Assembly: GCA_947179485.1 (NCBI GenBank)
Contig: OX359250.1
Coordinates: 37,416,783 to 37,480,782 of the forward strand
Reading direction: 5' to 3'
From: Allacma fusca
Taxonomy: Eukaryota; Arthropoda; Collembola; Symphypleona; Sminthuridae
Length of the DNA stretch: 64,000 nucleotides
In this document: positions 1 to 12,560 of the stretch, piece after piece
How positions within the stretch are numbered: position 1 is the first letter of the stretch
Layout: each line of letters starts with the position of its first letter
Notes under the pieces: generated by a model
Told to the model about the DNA's origin: nothing
Database searches by the model: none
The model's input: only the letters and a program-made list of their open reading frames with translations
Translations under genes and position numbers: made by a program

Positions 1-40
1 TTCCTCTCCTCTTTCTCCGTCTCCATCTCCTTCGCATCAC

Positions 41-43
<3 letters not shown>

Positions 44-78
<35 letters not shown>
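44..78. repeat. (CT)n microsatellite
   Basis: This is a pure TC/CT dinucleotide run of about 17 copies, preceded by a looser pyrimidine-rich lead-in from the window edge. No gene is attached to it. Confidence 0.97.
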
Positions 79-84
<6 letters not shown>

Positions 85-892
85 ACTCACATGTATGCAG
101 GTGAACTGTTAATTTTTCTATTTGTACTCAGGTAAATTATTATTACTGTGGGGTTATGTGCTCTGACGGGGAAAAAAATCCATATCCTCTTTCCTCGGCG
201 GGTGAGGGCACAATACCAGATAGGAGCCGTCATAGGAGTAGAAAAATGTGAGGCTCATACATATGCACTAACTTCAAGGGTTATTGTGAGCATTTCTTTC
301 GCTCTGCTTCATCCCACTGTTTACTGAATCACTTGAAGTAATGCAGCCTTTTGCACTGTCGACATGCTAATAGTCCCGAACCAACAGAGTCTCCGGAGCA
401 ATACAGTAGGAATAGTTGTTGAAGTAGTAGTTGTAGTAAAAGTGCAGGGGAAAAAATACGGCTTCGGCTCACTAGACCCGTGATGGGAATCCTGGCAGAT
501 ACTCACATCTATGAGTGGTATATTGTAAGGTGGTGTGTGAGAGGGAAGAGTGATACGTGGTCTGCTGACAATCTCCTCTTTTGCTCCTTTCATTTCTCCT
601 TCACAGAAGCTTCTTCTCTGTGAATATTAAAATCCATTGAAAAGTCCATCATGTGTCACTAACTGGGACTGCTGAGCTTGGAACAACATATTGTATTTAT
701 TCATTGTGTCGTGCTCAATCTTCATTCCCGACTGGCTACATAGATCCATGTACATATATACATGCCTGCTGTACTTATAGATAGGCCCAACTCTAAATAC
801 ATAATTACTCACATACAGCTTCTATAGAAACTCAGCTCCATTTACTTGAACAAATAAGCAGCTCACATGCGAAATATCTTCGTATTACCTGC

Positions 893-1034
893 ATGTGTGT
901 ATGTATGTAAATATGTATATATAGATATCTGTGTGTGTGTGTATTAAAGTGTGTGTGTATAATTATGTGTATGTATGTATGTATGTAATTATGTATGTAT
1001 GTGTATCTATGTGTGTGTCTACTCTGTGTGTACA
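893..1034. repeat. Compound TATG/TG repeat with AATTA interruptions
   Basis: This tract of about 140 bases mixes GTAT, TATG and TG units. It is interrupted twice by the core AATTAT (about 960-965 and 987-992). The same core recurs inside TATG or CATA runs elsewhere in the window (see findings). It is low-complexity DNA, and the frames crossing it encode only Y/V/C/H/T strings. Confidence 0.93.
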
Positions 1035-2736
1035 TTTCCCTGTCATCCTCCTCTCGTCATCGATCAAGCACACGAAACTTATTGCATAAGAGTATGTACA
1101 AAAACAAGACCCTATGCATTCATTCAAAATCGTATACTTGAGTATAGCCCCTGCAGACACTACATAGGAAGACCCAGCTGCATAAATACTGTATCTATAG
1201 GAAGTAGCAGTGCAGAGAAATGCTTCAGTACACTCTGTACACGTACGTCCACAATTATGCACTTTAAATAACAAAATAGAGAGAGACCCATAGCAAATAC
1301 ACACAGGGTACATATAATTATTACATAAGCGTGCTTCAGAAACCTCAGTTCACATTTCTATAAGAAGTTTGGGCCGATATGAAAATGTTTCAAAATAGCA
1401 TGTGTCAATCTCCGTGAATGTATGGAACGGACTCAAATGGCTTAACTGGGAAAACTGATTGTGAGTGGTACTCGGGACAAAAATGTCGAGCATGGATAAT
1501 AATGGTGAATATCTAATAGCGGTTCCATAGGCACTGTTTCCTTCTGTTCTGTTTTTGTGCTCCTTTGAGTCCCATTCCTTGACAGCATTGTTCACTTGGT
1601 ACGCCCAAATAATTGAAAGCCCGCAAATATGAACATCCATACGCACAAACACACACATACATTGGTTCGAGCAGTGTCTACAAAATGACAATTACAATTT
1701 CGAGTTTTAATTGAAAACTCCGGAGTAAACAAGAATATTTGTGAATATGAATGGAAAATTTTTGAAGGGGAATTCTTGATTGAAAATTTTCATACGGAAG
1801 GTTCAGGAGGTTACGCGGAAGCCTTGGAATTTTTTTTTTGGGTGGTTATATGAATAGTAGAAATTATATCTGGGATGTTTATTAGTAAATAGGAAGGGAA
1901 GTTGCATCAAGTGCAGATAACAAATGGGTGGAACTGAGAAAAGTGCAAGTATTTAGAGCGAGCGGTGAGGCTCTGAAGGAAATTGGAGAGCAAAGTCTTT
2001 AATCATTTTTGGGGTTAGAAAAAAGAGAACTGCAAAAGAGCAGGAACTTTTTGAGACATTAACGGAGAGTCATAAATTTGTTGGTTAAAAAGGGCCAGGG
2101 AATGTGCGAGGGAGATGATTCATGTATTTATACATGAAATAAAACCATTTGAAAAAATGTTTTTTTTTTCGCAGGCCTTTTGCCCCTCATACGTACTAGA
2201 CATTTGAAGTGAAGGAGGCAGAGGTCAACAATTTTGAAGCCGGCATTTGCCAATAGCATCAAAGTAAACCAGATACCAGAGAGTAAAGACGTTGAGGATT
2301 TATTGGCAAGTTGTGTGTCAGCTGTACATCATAAATCATACCAAGTTTGGCATAAATCTTTCCAAAGTTGCTTTTTATTCCTTCTGGGGTTCATGTATAC
2401 GTAGAGGTTAAAAGGGGGAAGTGGTTTCATATATTTGATTTGTTACTTTGTAAACCTTTCCATTTCCTTGGAATACAAGAAAGAAAGGCAGGGGGGAAAA
2501 AAATTAACACTCCAATACATATAACGAGTATAGTCTTATAATTACATATTTCCCAGTCAATACTCAGGAGGCACAGGAGCGACTGTATTTTAAAAAATGC
2601 AGGACTCTATCTTCTGTACAACCAATAATTCTTTGCTTATGTCTTCAAATCACTCTGCTCCCACATTTTTTAATGGATTTTATCACCACTTAGCAAAATC
2701 TCATTATTCATGCTCCCTCTTCGGCCCTCTACTCCT

Positions 2737-2787
2737 ACTCTCTCTCTCTCTCTCTTCTATGTCTCTCTCTCTCACACACACACACAT
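2737..2787. repeat. (CT)n then (CA)n compound microsatellite
   Basis: Two CT blocks (about 2737-2754 and 2762-2772) are followed directly by a CA block ending near 2786. It is an ordinary compound dinucleotide repeat. Confidence 0.93.
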
Positions 2788-3518
2788 CGCTCTGTATGCT
2801 AACTATTTTGACTTGATAATCTCCTTTGGTCAGTTGAGATAAAAAGTAAGTACTGGGGATCCAAGGCATTTTTTTCATGATTTATTATCAACATGACAGG
2901 GCTATATATAGGAAAAGCTCCTGCCATTAATAGTCCAGTTGTTCCATTGAGAGTCCTGTCAGCCCTCTCCTGTCCATATAAAATAATATACACAGACTAT
3001 TTCCCTGACTCTCAGATGCAGTTGACAGTAATTGGCACTGCGTGCAAAATAATTCACTGTTTTTGGGCTCCTCTGGAAACATTTAAGTCGATAAGATAAT
3101 AAACGTGCTAGGAGATTGCTCCATCAGAATGCTCTATATGCTCCTCAAAATGTCGATAAGTTGGAATCTTTTATTTTCCCCTCCTCCATCCACTTCCTCC
3201 GAGTTCCTCCGTGTATATTACTGAAATGTGCCAAGAAATCCTAGGACCGGGAACATGCTGGCCTGGGGTGCTAGATGGATATCCAGAGTTGACAATAATT
3301 GTAAAATACGTGTTTTACTCGACCTTGATGACCCTGCGGGCAAAAAGCAAGTTGCATCTTGGAGAGAGCCTCGTCCAGAGGAGAGTAAAGTGACATGTTA
3401 CAATCGCACAGTTGTATCGAATTTTCTGGTATGGCTCTGGCTCGGGAGTATACTCTCGGGAGAATTTGTAGACTCCCATGGCTGATACATACATACAGTT
3501 CCATACGTCCCGGCCGTA

Positions 3519-3519
3519 C

Positions 3520-3545
<26 letters not shown>
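3519..3545. repeat. (GT)n microsatellite
   Basis: This is an uninterrupted GT run of about 13 copies. It follows a short CpG-bearing stretch (CCGGCC within 3510-3516). Confidence 0.96.
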
Positions 3546-3550
<5 letters not shown>

Positions 3551-4791
3551 CTGAGCCCTAGCTTTTTTTTTAGATGAGTGTATAAACGTAGGTTACATAG
3601 GAGCTACTTTGAGCAGAGCCCATTTCGCTCCACATAAGCCGTCACTTGTGAACTGGAAAGAATGACAAAGTGGCTCATAAATCAGCCATCACAACACGTA
3701 ATTGAATGGTCATTCATTCAATTGAGCCTTCGCACTGGTCTTATCCTCACATTTCAAAGGAGAGCAGAGCTTGCCCCTAACCTTACTTTATATATGAGTG
3801 TATCATTGGAGAAGGCCTGGCCTTTTCAATGACATCCCATTATTTCCAGTAAAGATGGAAAGCGCAGAGCGTGTCATTTACAAGAATCTCCTACAACTCC
3901 TGCCCTCTCGTTACTTTATCCACTAAATCTCGGAAAATTATAAAAGCTACTACTATTTGGCACGCCTCAGTCAGCTGGCAGCAAAAATTGCAAATGACAA
4001 ATCACTAACCTCAGAATTTCTGAATTATTCTATCTGAATTTCTTATCCAGTACTGGAACACCCAGAGATAAATAATTAATTTAATAATTAATTAAATTCT
4101 TAACCTTAAATATTCGAAGCTAAAAAATCTACCTTCAAAACACAAGCGTTCCATGTAGTATTTAGAGAACCTCTGAAGAAATTGTGGAACATTGGAATCC
4201 TGATCGTCCCTTTGCTTTGACGAGATGAGGCTTTTGCATGAAGATGTGGTTACCCAGTATGGTCCATAAGGAAGTATAGGTAGATACACATGTCTCTATA
4301 GAATGAACCAGTTTGGAGATACCTGCTGCTATAAGTGATTGCATTGCACGGAGGAGGCCAAAGATCCATGGAGTACGTACCTTATTAACATTCTGTCTCA
4401 TCAGTTAAGGAGCCGGAATAAATCAACAGTCAAAATCGAAGGAAAAGAAAAATTGGAACTTCCCAAGATCCAAGTGTGGCTCCCAATGAGCCTCCTGACC
4501 CGCTTCTTTTACTTCTTAGCAGGACGGAGCTATGTATATACCCATATACAGTATCACTATAAAAGATCTTCTAGATACAGAGATCAAGTCCGAGGGAAAC
4601 TTTTCGCCAAGCCCATTGCATCATCGGGAGAGTGAAAAGCTAATTAATGTTTCTCGCAATAATAATTCCCAATAAAAAATCCCTTGAAATTACCAAAACA
4701 CTTAATCTTTATAAAGAGGTACAGGAGGCAGAAAAAAGTTGACGGCGCAATGTACAGTCTGAGGAGAGGAAAAAGAAATTCTCCATAAAAC

Positions 4792-4819
4792 TTGTGTGTG
4801 TGTGTGTGTGTGAGTGTGT
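4792..4819. repeat. (GT)n microsatellite
   Basis: GT run of about 10 copies with one GA interruption near its 3' end. Confidence 0.93.
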
Positions 4820-5304
4820 AAAATAGGGGGAAAAAAGTTTCCATTACTCCATCTCATTACTCATAGAGCCGTCCGAGGAAACTACCTAAACATAATTTAT
4901 ATCCTTTTGGTCATCTCTCATAGCTGGAAACCTGATGGCGGAGATGGCCTCATAACAACATAAAGTAACGTGGGATCCCATTATCCGATCCCTAACTTCC
5001 TACCTTCCTCATGATGAGGTTCCTCCGGACAAAATGTTTATGTCCAGTTCGGAACAGGCCACATTAAGTGACTAACGATAAGTCATAATATCCCCACACG
5101 CTCTCCACTTCCTCTCCAGTAATCATTAACTCTTGAGAGAAAGAAATAGAAAAGTTATTTCTCACATACCCCAGCCCCTTCCATGACACTTGTAACATTT
5201 GTAAGTACAAGCCCTGGTGTCTACATAAAATACGTGCATTTAGCCAAGGTCCCACAACCCACTATGTATGTATGTATCCTACCACACCATGTACTCTCCA
5301 CCAG

Positions 5305-5457
5305 GACCCGAAAGAGCCCCAGTACCTGAAAAAAAAGCATAACAGCAATAATTCTAATGCTTGTCAGCAGTTAGGAAACAATGCCACGGAACCTGCGGAG
5401 AGAGTTTCCAAAACTACGGAGACAGTTGTATCTTCCCGGAGGACCTCTGAGGCCTGA
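5305..5457 (+). CDS. Candidate terminal exon, unknown protein (weak)
   Basis: I do not recognise this sequence. A possible acceptor (CTCTCCACCAG) precedes position 5305, and an open frame of 50 codons then runs to a TGA at 5455-5457. The predicted peptide is hydrophilic: it has a lysine trio, an Asn/Ser-rich patch (HNSNNSN), and a Thr/Ser/Glu-rich tail ending RRTSEA. That composition is more protein-like than the Ser/Leu/Tyr strings of nearby chance frames, and could be a disordered C-terminus. No domain, upstream exon or homologue is visible. An A-rich stretch follows at about 5475-5484, but there is no clear AATAAA. It could equally be chance. Confidence 0.13.
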   Translation, partial: DPKEPQYLKKKHNSNNSNACQQLGNNATEPAERVSKTTETVVSSRRTSEA

Positions 5458-5677
5458 GTGTTGCTGTTGAAATTAAAAAAAAAACCTTTTGCTTAATATA
5501 TGACTGGACCCGGAATGCACGCAGGGATAATGATAGTAGGTAGGAGAAGTGCCAATAATGCCGGTCGTATAAATAGGCTTGGCCTGAAATGTCGAAAGAA
5601 AGCTTACGATTAGACATAGAAGAAACACATCTCATAAGTCAAGTTGGCAGTTGAGCTTGAGAGAAAGATGAAAAGGA

Positions 5678-5707
5678 AGAGAGAGAGGGAGAGAGAGAGA
5701 GAGAGAA
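5678..5707. repeat. (GA)n microsatellite
   Basis: GA run of about 14 copies with one extra G. Confidence 0.94.
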
Positions 5708-6014
5708 GAAAAAACCGGGGGAGATCAACTGAGCTAAAGCTCCGTGTCAATTGGTGATTGCCTCATTTCTTTCATTTTATGGAAACTGAAAGCTCTCAGC
5801 TTTTGAAGTCGACTCATTTATCATGTTCAGGGGTACCAATGCCAACAGCACTGAGTTGGTTTTTATACCTTTGAGTTTTTTTATATTTATATCAGACCCT
5901 AGCTCTCCTACGACAATGTATCATACTAACAAACACGCTTGAGTCAAGTGTAGCCACCTTGGCTAATACATAGATCTACTTACACTTGAGGAGCTATGGC
6001 ACCAGGGCTCTGCA

Positions 6015-6033
6015 TGTGTGTGTGTGTGTGTGT
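6015..6033. repeat. (TG)n microsatellite
   Basis: Short TG run of about 9 copies flanked by a TACATACT-type sequence. Confidence 0.92.
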
Positions 6034-6154
6034 ACATACTGTGTGCATACATACGAGCCATATACAATTGACAAGTTCCTATAGGGCTGGAGCAATAGGA
6101 AAAATATTTTTTTCTTTTACTCCCCACTTGATTGCTTGTGTTGCCTTTACCTCG

Positions 6155-6182
<28 letters not shown>
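6155..6182. repeat. (CT)n microsatellite
   Basis: Pure CT run of about 13 copies. Confidence 0.96.
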
Positions 6183-6185
<3 letters not shown>

Positions 6186-7237
6186 CCGTAGAGAAAATGA
6201 AAAATGTTTCACTTGGTCGGTGGATGACAAATGTGCAATTCTTTCTCGATGACATTCAGCTGTAACTTATTGCAGTATCTAATAAATGATGGAATGTGAT
6301 CTAAGTGAGCCTTCTAATGGACCTCAGATATGTACTATTTTTCTGCAAGATTTCCTTCAACTCTGCTTACTAATGACGCAAATAAAAATGAAAAATTGAG
6401 CCCATTTCTTTTTCCGCATTTATTTCTTCCAATGGATCAATCCCATGGACAAAGTTATAAGGACTGGGACGGAGCCCTCTTGGAGGCCCAGACGCTCGTA
6501 CCTATGAGAGTGGATGTGCTGGGTAGAGTAGGAGCAGTCCCCCTAAATACTTTTTCTGACAGCCTTCCCTCCTTTTGGGTATCATTCATCCTCATCTTAT
6601 ATCACTCGGTCTGGGTCGAAGGAGTACAATTTATTAAGTGACATTTCCCAAGTATGTGGGAGCCAGGGGTGTGTGTACCCTGGTTACCTATATAGCCCTA
6701 ATTACATAATATGGATTTTTTTTTTGGTAGGGATCTTCGGGTGTAATAAATTACTTGTATGTAGATATCCCGTGCATGTTTTAGGGCATTTGGAGTACGA
6801 ATTTTGGGGAAATCTGTCTTCGGGAATTCCTCCATCATTTTGTCTATGCACATGGCCTGTGGAGACTGAGATGAAGTAAGGATAGAGCCTTGAGCACGCC
6901 ATGAGTATGTACGACTGAATGACTTGGAGGGGGGCTACTATATAGGGATGAAATTAATGCGGAGCAATGGGCAGAGAAAGGGCCTGGTTGGAAGGGAAGG
7001 GAAAAGAAGAAAATTATTACAGTTAATAATATTATTGTGTTTTCTCCTGGGAGGAGTTAAGTTGGACTGTTCGTGGTAAGATTTCATCAGGAGGGTGTTA
7101 TTAATACGGGACCGACGGAACAATGGCAATTAGCTTCATGATTCATGAGCAAATGTCGTGATAGAAGTCACTTTGCGCGTCCTCCACCAGCAGATACGAA
7201 ACGATACTACTCGACCCATCATTGTGGGGAGTCAGCA

Positions 7238-7263
7238 AGAGAGAGAGAGAGAGAGAGAGAGGG
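7238..7263. repeat. (GA)n microsatellite
   Basis: Pure GA run of about 12 copies. Frames crossing it encode alternating Arg-Glu, which is repeat-derived. Confidence 0.96.
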
Positions 7264-9504
7264 AAACTCACATATCTCTTTCACTCTCAGAATTTTTCCT
7301 CCCATTCATGTTCGATTACTCGAGCATTTTACTAGTATTAAATCCTTGTCTGGTCTTCTCCCACTTTTATTAACTCCACTCAAGTCAGCATTGATGATTG
7401 GGAGGATCGCTCAGTGTAAGGACGTGTACGTATCAGGAGATACACACCACACTGTACCAACTTCCAAGTGTTGCACAATCTTCAGAGTACAGGGGTCCAC
7501 AAAATAAAATTTCCTTTCACAAATTCAAACTAACACCCTCATCCATCCTTCATTAATTCATCCTCCCTATAAAATCTCACAATTCAGCCATAATTCAATT
7601 TCCCTTTTAAAAATACTTCTTCCCGACACACTCTAAAAATATGCCACTGAAATCAGGTCAAATCCTACATCCACAATAATGGTCTCAAATCGGAGGGAAA
7701 GTCAATACATTATAATAAATTATTGTTTCCGAGCGTTATGCATGTATACTATGTCTTTGTATTATAAATTCTTCCAAATTATTCTAGCAAGATAGGAATT
7801 AGTATTACAAAATTTGGGCAGAAAAATATTTTAGGGGCGTTGTGAAACTGATTGGGAGGCCTTGTACAAATACGTACTTAATTATATCGAAGATATAGCC
7901 AAAGACAATATAAAGCGGTGGTTCGGAGGAAGATCTGGTCGAACACCCTTGTGAATGGTAAAAGGAAGATTGGTGGTTGGTAGGAAGTGAGGGCATTGAG
8001 ATCGAAGAGAGAAAGGGAGTGGGGATCTTTTGCGAGAAAGCTATTCCTTCCGCTGCATGCGCTGAGGCCCGCATGAGGGTTCTTCTTTAGGGTTTTCTTT
8101 ACGGCCTCGTCTTTAGACTTCTTCTTTAGGGTTCTCCAAGCCGTACTTTAGGAAGGGGGCAAAATATTGTTCTAAGAGGAGCTCCAAAGGACTGGAGATT
8201 GGCCAAAACAAGGGCTAAAGTTTGTGTGCTGTTGTAAATCTGATGAGGAGTGAGCGGAGAGAGTGAGAGAACAAGGGAAAACACGGGATGGAGAGCGGAA
8301 GGAGGAGGAATGGAAGAGAGGAAAAATAAAATAATGCCGGGACCATTTATGATGTTTACCATCAAGTTCGAGCCGAAGTTGGAGGAGTCAAGCGTTTTAC
8401 GGTATATGAAATCTAAGTCGACCCGCGCACTCAGTTAAGCCTTCCAGTTAGTTAGGAGAGGAGTGTGGAGAGAGAGCTCATATGAAGGAAGTGCTGTGTG
8501 TTGGGGAACCCTGGGGAGAGGTTTTGGTGGGGCCCGGATAGAAGTTCAAAGAGAAGCCGAAATTTATGATACTTCAGATAGAAGAAGATGAATGAGTCTC
8601 CAGATAGCTTTATTTATTCATCAACTCCAAAGAGGATACGAATCAGACCAACCATTCAACCACAACATCCTCTATCTTTACGCTTTTGCACATCCATTAT
8701 AACTTCTAACTTGATACTTGGACGTATGTGTCTCCGCATCTTCCTATCTCCTCTATCTACATATCTCCCTACTCTTGAGAACCCACCGTGTCCTCCTGCC
8801 CTGTCCCAGTCCGTCCAAGACGTGTCAAATTGTTGCCTAGTCATGGTCTTTGCAAAAGAGCCTCACTCACAAATGAGTCTCTCCACAAAAGTCCATACAC
8901 TTCTCTTGGGCATGTCTTCCTTGGGGGGGGGGACACAGGAATGTGTGAGGAAAAATTCTCTTTGAGGAAAAAGTCTTGACATTATTTTTCCCTCCTCCTC
9001 AACCACCCCCCCCTCCCCCTCCCCCCTCTTCCATATCATATACCTCTCTGACAACCCACCATTGATGGTAATTGAAAGAAGGTGACTTCTCCTATTAATT
9101 TATTACCCAGACTCAGTGCAGAGGAGCAGAGTGGAGAAAACCCCATAAATATCTTACTCACTTGATGTTAACGATGACACTCACAGTGACTTGCCAAGGT
9201 CTCCTGGTCTCTCCAAGCTTCTGCCATTCACAACCTCATCCGAGTTTCAACTCCACATAAATCCTCTTGTATTTTCCAATTTAATCATAAATTCCTCATC
9301 AATCTAGCGCACTTGAGTACATTAATGCTCCTACTCCTACTTACAATAGGAGTGACTACCATGTATATATGTATCTATCTCTATGTACATGGAAGTGTAC
9401 AGGCGTCAGGAAAAGGCCCCATATTACTCTGACAACTGAAATAACATTCTTACTTATGACCCCTCTCACTTGGACATTTGCACATTATTTGCTCAATCTG
9501 AGAT

Positions 9505-9537
9505 TAATTTATGAGCGGAGCTTATCCTCATAAATTA
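9505..9537. repeat. Short hairpin, 11-bp arms
   Basis: The arm TAATTTATGAG (9505-9515) is perfectly complementary to CTCATAAATTA (9527-9537), with an 11-nt spacer. It is not tied to any gene. Confidence 0.85.
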
Positions 9538-10856
9538 TGAGACGGGGAAGGATATACATATGGTCTTATATAAATTAGGAGTACAATTTTATAATTAAGA
9601 TTGCAAAGGCATGGTGGGTTGCTGAAGTAATTACTGTGATTACTGCCGTTGGAATTGTCGTAAAATCCTGTGGTAGTCGTAATCACAGTTTGGACGGCTT
9701 CCAATAATAATTATATTGTTGCTTTGATTGACAGCTGGAAATAAATGAAGGAACGCCTTCAGCCCTGTGATTATTATTGAATGCAAGAATTATTATTATT
9801 GATGTGTAACTTCAAACTCTATGTACGTACAATAATTCTATGGCTGTCGGAGTATAAATCATGGGATTCGAAGGATCTGGACAGGTTGGACATCATCGAT
9901 CTGGTGCTTACTTGGGATATGTGGAAAATTTCCTAATTTCTAAATACGGAACTTTTTTTTTGTCTTAATTCTTATCGTAATTTTATTCTAATCCTAATTC
10001 TTATCTTAATTTTTTAGGAGCATCCAAGAGCATTTTAATAGCCAAATTTTGCTCCTCCCAGGTCAGGGCTGTTAGCAGAGTGTCACAATGGAGAGTGTGC
10101 ACTGTAAATAAAAATAACGACTAATTATTGGACCCAGTCAGAAGTGATCCGTTGATTTTGAAAACATTCCAACTGGCAGGCCCTAATGGAAGGAAATAAG
10201 GACTACACAAGTGAGGGAAGGAATTATCTCTCAGAATTTTTTCCACAGAGGAATTGACTCTGACGTGTGTAATGGTAATTGTGCTGGAGGAGAAAGACAG
10301 TTGCTGATCGTGTGTGTGTGTGATGTGGACTCACCTTTTGGCTAAATGAGTAAGCCACTTACTCAGAGTGACTGAGGGAACTGCAGCAGGACAGCATTAT
10401 AATTTATAATGGAAGCCGGCACTGAAATCAGCAAAGCAAATGACAATTCACATGGAAATGCCAATGTAAATGGCAGCTATCTAACTCTTGAGGGCTATAA
10501 CTTGTATTATTTTCCTTTTGCTACTTGTCCTAACCCATCTGCCTGTCTTTCTCTGATTGTGAGAGTTACAACTGCAACATTACATTACCCACTCGCCCGC
10601 CTTTCTTCCTCTTGTCTTCTCACTCTCCACTTCTTCCTCTTATCACTCACAATTCTCTTACTTAGCTTACGTCTCTGATAACTCTGTAAATTACCTTGGT
10701 TTCATATAGACCGACAGCCATTTAACATAAAGACAGGTTCCAAATAGCGTAAATGGCATACCTACTGCGTCATTATATGTACACTTCAACAGATGGGTCG
10801 GCGGAGCTCTTCTCAGTTTCTCCCTTTCATGTCTCTACAGATGTAGATACGTCTGT

Positions 10857-10925
10857 GTATGTATGTATGTATGTACACCCTGTGCTTCCAAGTGTGTGTG
10901 AGGGTACGTGTGTGTGTGTGTGTGT
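10857..10925. repeat. TATG and GT compound repeat
   Basis: Four to five GTAT units (about 10857-10873) are followed after a short unique stretch by GT runs that include an eight-copy block near 10909-10924. Confidence 0.92.
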
Positions 10926-11051
10926 CTGACGGGGCCTGAGAGAAGTGTAGAGATGGCTGTCAGTGAACATAATATGCCTACTCTATGTCTACAAGTGCTA
11001 AAGACAAAGAGGAAACGAAAACAAGTTAGTGGCTGATTAGAGAGGTCGAGT

Positions 11052-11078
11052 ACATTACAATGCATTTAATTGTAATGT
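11052..11078. repeat. Short hairpin, 10-bp arms
   Basis: ACATTACAAT (11052-11061) pairs perfectly with ATTGTAATGT (11069-11078) across a 7-nt loop. The sequence is A/T-rich, so chance is plausible. Confidence 0.75.
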
Positions 11079-12510
11079 TATTGTAATCTTAATTGTAGCC
11101 CTAGACCATTCAGATAGGCGTCAAGTGAAACTGACAGCTTGACAGCCATGAATTCTTAGTTTCTCAGCACTTTTTTTTCCCTTTGAAACCTCCATCCATT
11201 CCAGTATACTTATACCAAAAAGACTTATGAGACGCTCCTGCATACTATTCTCATTTGATAACTTGTCCTACAGCTTATATCCCTGCAGCTGGTCTCCTAT
11301 TTTAACTGCATTGCTTGTAAGTAGACGGGTGATACATATCTAATTACATGTGCCAGAGCTATGCACATCAGAGCAAGTTCTTCAAACGTGAAGCACTGGA
11401 TAGATCCACTCCATGTAGATACTCCCCCCCCCCACAAGAACCTCTCATACACATAGAAGACTTTAATAGAAAAGTCTCCCTGAGGAAAAATGACATTGTT
11501 TGGAATTCTACACCATATGTGGAGTCCTTCAGAGAATTTACTTAGGAATTGTCAACAGTAGTTGGGATTTCCCCCAGGATTTTTTTTTTTAATTATTGTA
11601 ATTTATTTATTGATCAAAAAGATATGGACACTCTTAAGTCTTGAAACACCTCTGACCGTTGGCATGGACCAACGGAGTTTGTGGTTCTAAAAGAAACCCT
11701 GGAAATTCAAATGACATTTTTACTACCACTTCCTGCTGAGCTGGTTGAAGTTGAGGTTGATGTAAAAAATTAAAGGTAAATTATTATTTGCAAAGTGGAG
11801 TAAATACGTTAAGTATCTGTCTGGATGTGGGATTCATCAACGTTGGAAATATTATCCCTGGGAGATAAGGACAGTGACAACAATCACTGTACACACGTGC
11901 AGACGTTACAGTAGTAGACCTGGCACCTGCTCCTCCTGTTTCCCACTGTTGAAATTCCCTAGAATCATTAAATGACTGTTCTTTCAGAGGAGTTACCAGG
12001 ACTTGTCCTGACCGCGATTGTTAGTATTCCGGACGAGTGGTTCCCTGGGCTGTCTCTCTGGTGTAATTGTTACTGTCCAACCTCATGTCAATCCAGGGAT
12101 GCGGGTGCTCTAGCTCCACGACCATTGCTAATTTACAAAGTCTCACTTGGCGAATGCTAATTGTGAGGGAACTCCTGGTCCCAGCTCAGGTTTACAAACC
12201 AACAGAGGCTGTCACTTGAAAACAATCATTACACAAGAGTTGTCTTCGTTTGACTAGCATTCCCTGGTCCTACTCTACCTGGTGTCGTTCCTCCACTTTA
12301 GCTCTGCTCATCAGTCTACTGGGAGATTCGGAATAGAACTGTGAATTAATAAATATTAAGTAGACAATGAGGGTATCGACTGGGAAGGGGAAAAGGCGGG
12401 AAAATAAAAATTCGAGAGATGCTAAAATTTGGAGGAGAGGTGACGAAGGAGAGAGAAAAGTGCTGGAGATGTACAGACCAGAGGGAAAAAATACAGCGTA
12501 AGAGATAGAG

Positions 12511-12518
12511 GAGTGAGT

Positions 12519-12556
<38 letters not shown>
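12511..12556. repeat. (GAGT)n then (GA)n
   Basis: Three GAGT units run directly into a GA block of about 17 copies. Confidence 0.96.

Positions 12557-12560
<4 letters not shown>

Larger units (their letters stand above)
1..5304. other. Gene-free block, microsatellite-dotted
   Basis: No gene is recognised here. The block holds CT, TATG/TG, CT-CA and GT tracts, listed separately. It also has an 8-bp inverted repeat at 600-607 and 617-624, a 9-bp inverted repeat at 3700-3708 and 3715-3723 with a 6-nt spacer, a quasi-palindrome around 3803-3832, and an A/T-only stretch near 4071-4097. The open frames here are 60 to 116 codons, overlap on both strands and often run through the repeats, as expected by chance. 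Confidence 0.7.
5458..9500. other. Gene-free block
   Basis: No gene is recognised. The block contains GA, GT and CT tracts, a G-poor stretch at about 7505-7690 and a G-rich stretch at about 7905-8330. TTTAGGG occurs twice (8086-8092 and 8125-8131) within a loose 38-39-base duplication. A G10 run lies at 8923-8932, followed by a C-rich stretch at about 8985-9031. Open frames stay below 126 codons and track base skew. Confidence 0.7.

Noticed and set aside
8080..8135. TTTAGGG telomere-like units
   Set aside because: Only two copies 39 bases apart within a loose duplication; there is no tandem telomeric array.
8366..8380. GTTCGAGCC, a tRNA B-box-like word (also at 41634-41642)
   Set aside because: The flanking bases do not form a T-arm or acceptor stem, and no A box lies at the right distance. 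No tRNA was found in the window.
10018..10061. 44-base micro-exon between TTTTTTAG and CCCAG/GTCAGG
   Set aside because: The upstream pyrimidine stretch is itself a small repeat, and the fragment is too short and unsupported to call.
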